A stretch of 6,222 bases of DNA from Clostridia bacterium (GTDB lineage: Bacteria > Bacillota_A > Clostridia > Christensenellales > Aristaeellaceae). The notes under the pieces are model-generated. The model saw nothing but the letters and a program-made list of their open reading frames with translations. It did no database searches and had not been told where the DNA came from. The stretch lies in NCBI GenBank assembly GCA_017398245.1, contig JAFQGN010000108.1, positions 1-6,222 of the forward strand. The letters are read 5' to 3'. The translations under genes were made by a program, and so were the position numbers. Every line of letters starts with the position of its first letter. The first letter of the stretch is position 1. Shown one piece after another: positions 5,057 to 6,222 of the stretch.

Positions 5057-5854
5057 ATGAAGCTGCCAGACAGGCTCGTTCTGATCGTTGCAGTGTATTT
5101 TGCTTCTTATTTCACTTTTTGCCGTTCGGGATGCATCGCTTACGTATCCGCAATCCTTTCGGCGCTGTGCTCAGCATGCATATACTGCGCAATACATGCC
5201 GTGTGGGATCGCACCGCGAAACGCCGAAAGAGAAAATCGAGCGTACGAGCGGCCGCAAAACGGCTGCTGCTTGCCCTCTCCTATATGCCGGAGCAGGAAG
5301 CGCGAGAGTATCTGCGAAAATGGATCGGCTTGGAGCTTATCATACGCGAAGAAAAAGAGTGCGGTCTGATCGGCGAGAAGGATGGCAGGAAGATGTTTAT
5401 CGCCTGTCTGTTTCGGCATCCGGAATCCGGTCCCGTCCGAGTCGATGAAAGGCAGCAGGTTCGAAAGAGAGCAAGTTTATGCGATATAGAAGAAGCATGC
5501 CTGATCAGCCTGTGCGCCAAAGGAGAGCCCTGCGCCGATCCGGATCTCGATACTATCCGAATGATCGACGGAGCAGACCTTGTTTCTCTATTTGTCCGGC
5601 ATGAAGATCTGATTCCGCCACGTTTTTTTGAAGAAGAGGGACATAATGCGAGAAAGAAACTTTTCCGCTTCTTATGCAAACCGCCTGCAGACGGCAAAGT
5701 TCTGCACAGCTTAGGGTATGCTGCAATGCTGCTCCCGGGCTGGCTGTTCTCAAGGAATCCGCTCTTTCTGCTGGCCATTGTCTACCAGCTGTATATTTGC
5801 TTATTTAAGCTCTTTTCCAGAAAAAAACAGGCGCATGCCCAGCTATTTCGCTAA
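5057..5854 (+). CDS. Membrane protein with Mrr-like (PD-(D/E)XK) domain lacking catalytic residues
   Basis: I do not recognise a named gene here. The 265-residue protein starts at an ATG with GGGAGG 8 nt upstream (5043-5048). Two hydrophobic helices (about residues 7-21 and 26-49) are followed by the basic stretch DRTAKRRKRK (51-60), placing the central part in the cytoplasm. A second hydrophobic hairpin (about 217-231 and 235-252) ends in the basic tail SRKKQ. The central part (about 77-183) has the order of an Mrr-type restriction domain: a helix EQEAREYLRKWIGLEL, then GLIGEKDGRKMFIACL (103-118), VRVDERQQVRKRA, and IRMIDGADLVSLF (167-179). Where active Mrr proteins have D and QxK, this one has G103 and A116-x-L118, so cleavage is unlikely. 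It may be a DNA-binding or structural relative. It is the only plus-strand gene between yhbY and nadD and converges on yhbY. Confidence 0.7.
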   Translation: MKLPDRLVLIVAVYFASYFTFCRSGCIAYVSAILSALCSACIYCAIHAVWDRTAKRRKRKSSVRAAAKRLLLALSYMPEQEAREYLRKWIGLELIIREEKECGLIGEKDGRKMFIACLFRHPESGPVRVDERQQVRKRASLCDIEEACLISLCAKGEPCADPDLDTIRMIDGADLVSLFVRHEDLIPPRFFEEEGHNARKKLFRFLCKPPADGKVLHSLGYAAMLLPGWLFSRNPLFLLAIVYQLYICLFKLFSRKKQAHAQLFR

Positions 5855-5864
5855 AGCATGCGCC
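5821..5864 (-). terminator. Intrinsic terminator of the yhbY transcript, inside the convergent gene
   Basis: A perfect 9-bp inverted repeat, GGCGCATGC (5830-5838) and GCATGCGCC (5856-5864), has a 17-nt loop. On the minus strand it is followed by TGTTTTTTTCT (5821-5829 and beyond), the pattern of a Rho-independent terminator. It begins 22 nt after the yhbY stop. On the plus strand no U-run follows, so it acts mainly on yhbY. The first arm and the T-run lie within the last codons of the convergent membrane-protein gene. Confidence 0.8.
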
Positions 5865-5886
5865 CGAGATCAGGCTTTCTGTACGA

Positions 5887-6183
5887 TCAAAGAGCGTCCA
5901 CGTCAATCTTGGAGTTCTTGCGCGCCTTGCGGTAGATCACAAAGCGGCTTCCGATGACCTGCACCGGTTCGCTGTGCACCTTTTCGCACAGCTCGTCGCA
6001 GGCCTCTCGCGCGGTCAGCGGAGAGTTCTTCTGCACCGTCACTTTGATCAGCTCATGTGCTTCCAGAGCGTCCCACGCCTGCTTGCACAGGTTTTCATTG
6101 ATGCCGTCCTTGCCGATGTGCAGGATCGGATTGAGCGTATTGGCCATCGAGCGAAGAGCCGCCCTCTGCTTGGGTGTGATCAT
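5887..6183 (-). CDS. yhbY: YhbY-family RNA-binding protein (CRM domain)
   Basis: The 98-residue protein is a stand-alone CRM domain (YhbY in E. coli, YqeI in Bacillus) that associates with precursors of the large ribosomal subunit. It opens with MITPKQRAALRSMANTLNPI, contains the GxxG RNA-contact loop HIGKDGIN (residues 22-29; GKDG 24-27), and has the strands LIKVTV (45-50) and VQVIGSRFVIYR (74-85). The length is normal. The start ATG at 6181-6183 has GGAGGA at 6191-6196, 7 nt upstream. In most Firmicutes it lies directly before nadD in the same operon. Here an oppositely oriented gene and a terminator separate the two. Confidence 0.95.
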   Translation of the reverse strand: MITPKQRAALRSMANTLNPILHIGKDGINENLCKQAWDALEAHELIKVTVQKNSPLTAREACDELCEKVHSEPVQVIGSRFVIYRKARKNSKIDVDAL

Positions 6184-6198
6184 GTATGTATCCTCCGT

Positions 6199-6222
6199 TT
6201 ATGCCGTTTTCTTATTCAACAA
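6199..6222 (-). CDS. Possible last codons of the gene upstream of yhbY
   Basis: Seven codons (LLNKKTA) and a TAA stop are open on the minus strand up to the window edge. The other two minus frames are closed within this stretch. The TAA is followed at once by ACGGAGG, the same stop/SD junction seen at two other gene boundaries in this window, which supports a real gene end. In Clostridia the gene before yhbY is often obgE, but seven residues cannot identify it. Confidence 0.4.
   Translation of the reverse strand: MLNKKTA

Noticed and set aside
5281..5778. A 165-codon minus-strand frame opposite the membrane-protein gene.
   Set aside because: It lacks a credible SD site and has a Ser/Arg-rich, low-information composition, whereas the plus-strand frame has a strong SD site, ordered membrane helices and domain-like motifs.

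Overview
The window reads as a dense, mostly minus-strand stretch of a Clostridia-type Firmicutes chromosome. The GC content looks moderate (roughly half, by eye). Shine-Dalgarno sites are strong (GGAGG), spacers are short, and the gene order yhbY / nadD / yqeK / rsfS is the one known from Bacillus and Clostridia. The presence of a SigB/SigF-family sigma factor with an RsbW-like partner fits the same group. The exact genus cannot be read from this sequence.

Layout from left to right. (1) Positions 1-200 hold the C-terminal end of a plus-strand tyrosine recombinase. (2) A perfect 16-bp inverted repeat at 202-241 separates it from a long minus-strand gene series and is the terminator of that series. 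(3) From 4915 down to 246 the minus strand carries, in transcription order: a fused nadD-yqeK gene (NAD synthesis plus Ap4A hydrolysis), rsfS (ribosome silencing), an HD-domain hydrolase, an RsbW-like anti-sigma factor, a SigB/F/G-family sigma factor, proC (proline synthesis) and rnhA (RNase HI). Gaps are 2-55 nt, so this is probably one transcription unit driven by an extended -10 promoter near 4949. (4) A 141-nt divergent intergenic region (4916-5056) precedes a plus-strand gene for an unnamed membrane protein. Its cytoplasmic part resembles an Mrr/PD-(D/E)XK nuclease domain whose catalytic residues are replaced. (5) At the right edge, yhbY lies on the minus strand with its own terminator, and seven codons of an upstream gene may be visible.

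The genes link ribosome maturation (YhbY, RsfS), nucleotide and NAD metabolism (NadD-YqeK, HD hydrolase), proline synthesis and RNA/DNA-hybrid removal to an embedded sigma/anti-sigma switch. The points most worth a second look are the anti-sigma factor with a degenerate ATP site and no anti-anti-sigma partner, the apparently inactive membrane-anchored Mrr-like protein that splits the usual yhbY-nadD order, and a few repeated regulatory sequences. These are a TAAACGGAGG stop/SD junction used three times, and an 18-nt hairpin element that follows both the sigma gene and rnhA. I see no CRISPR array, tRNA, rRNA or insertion sequence.
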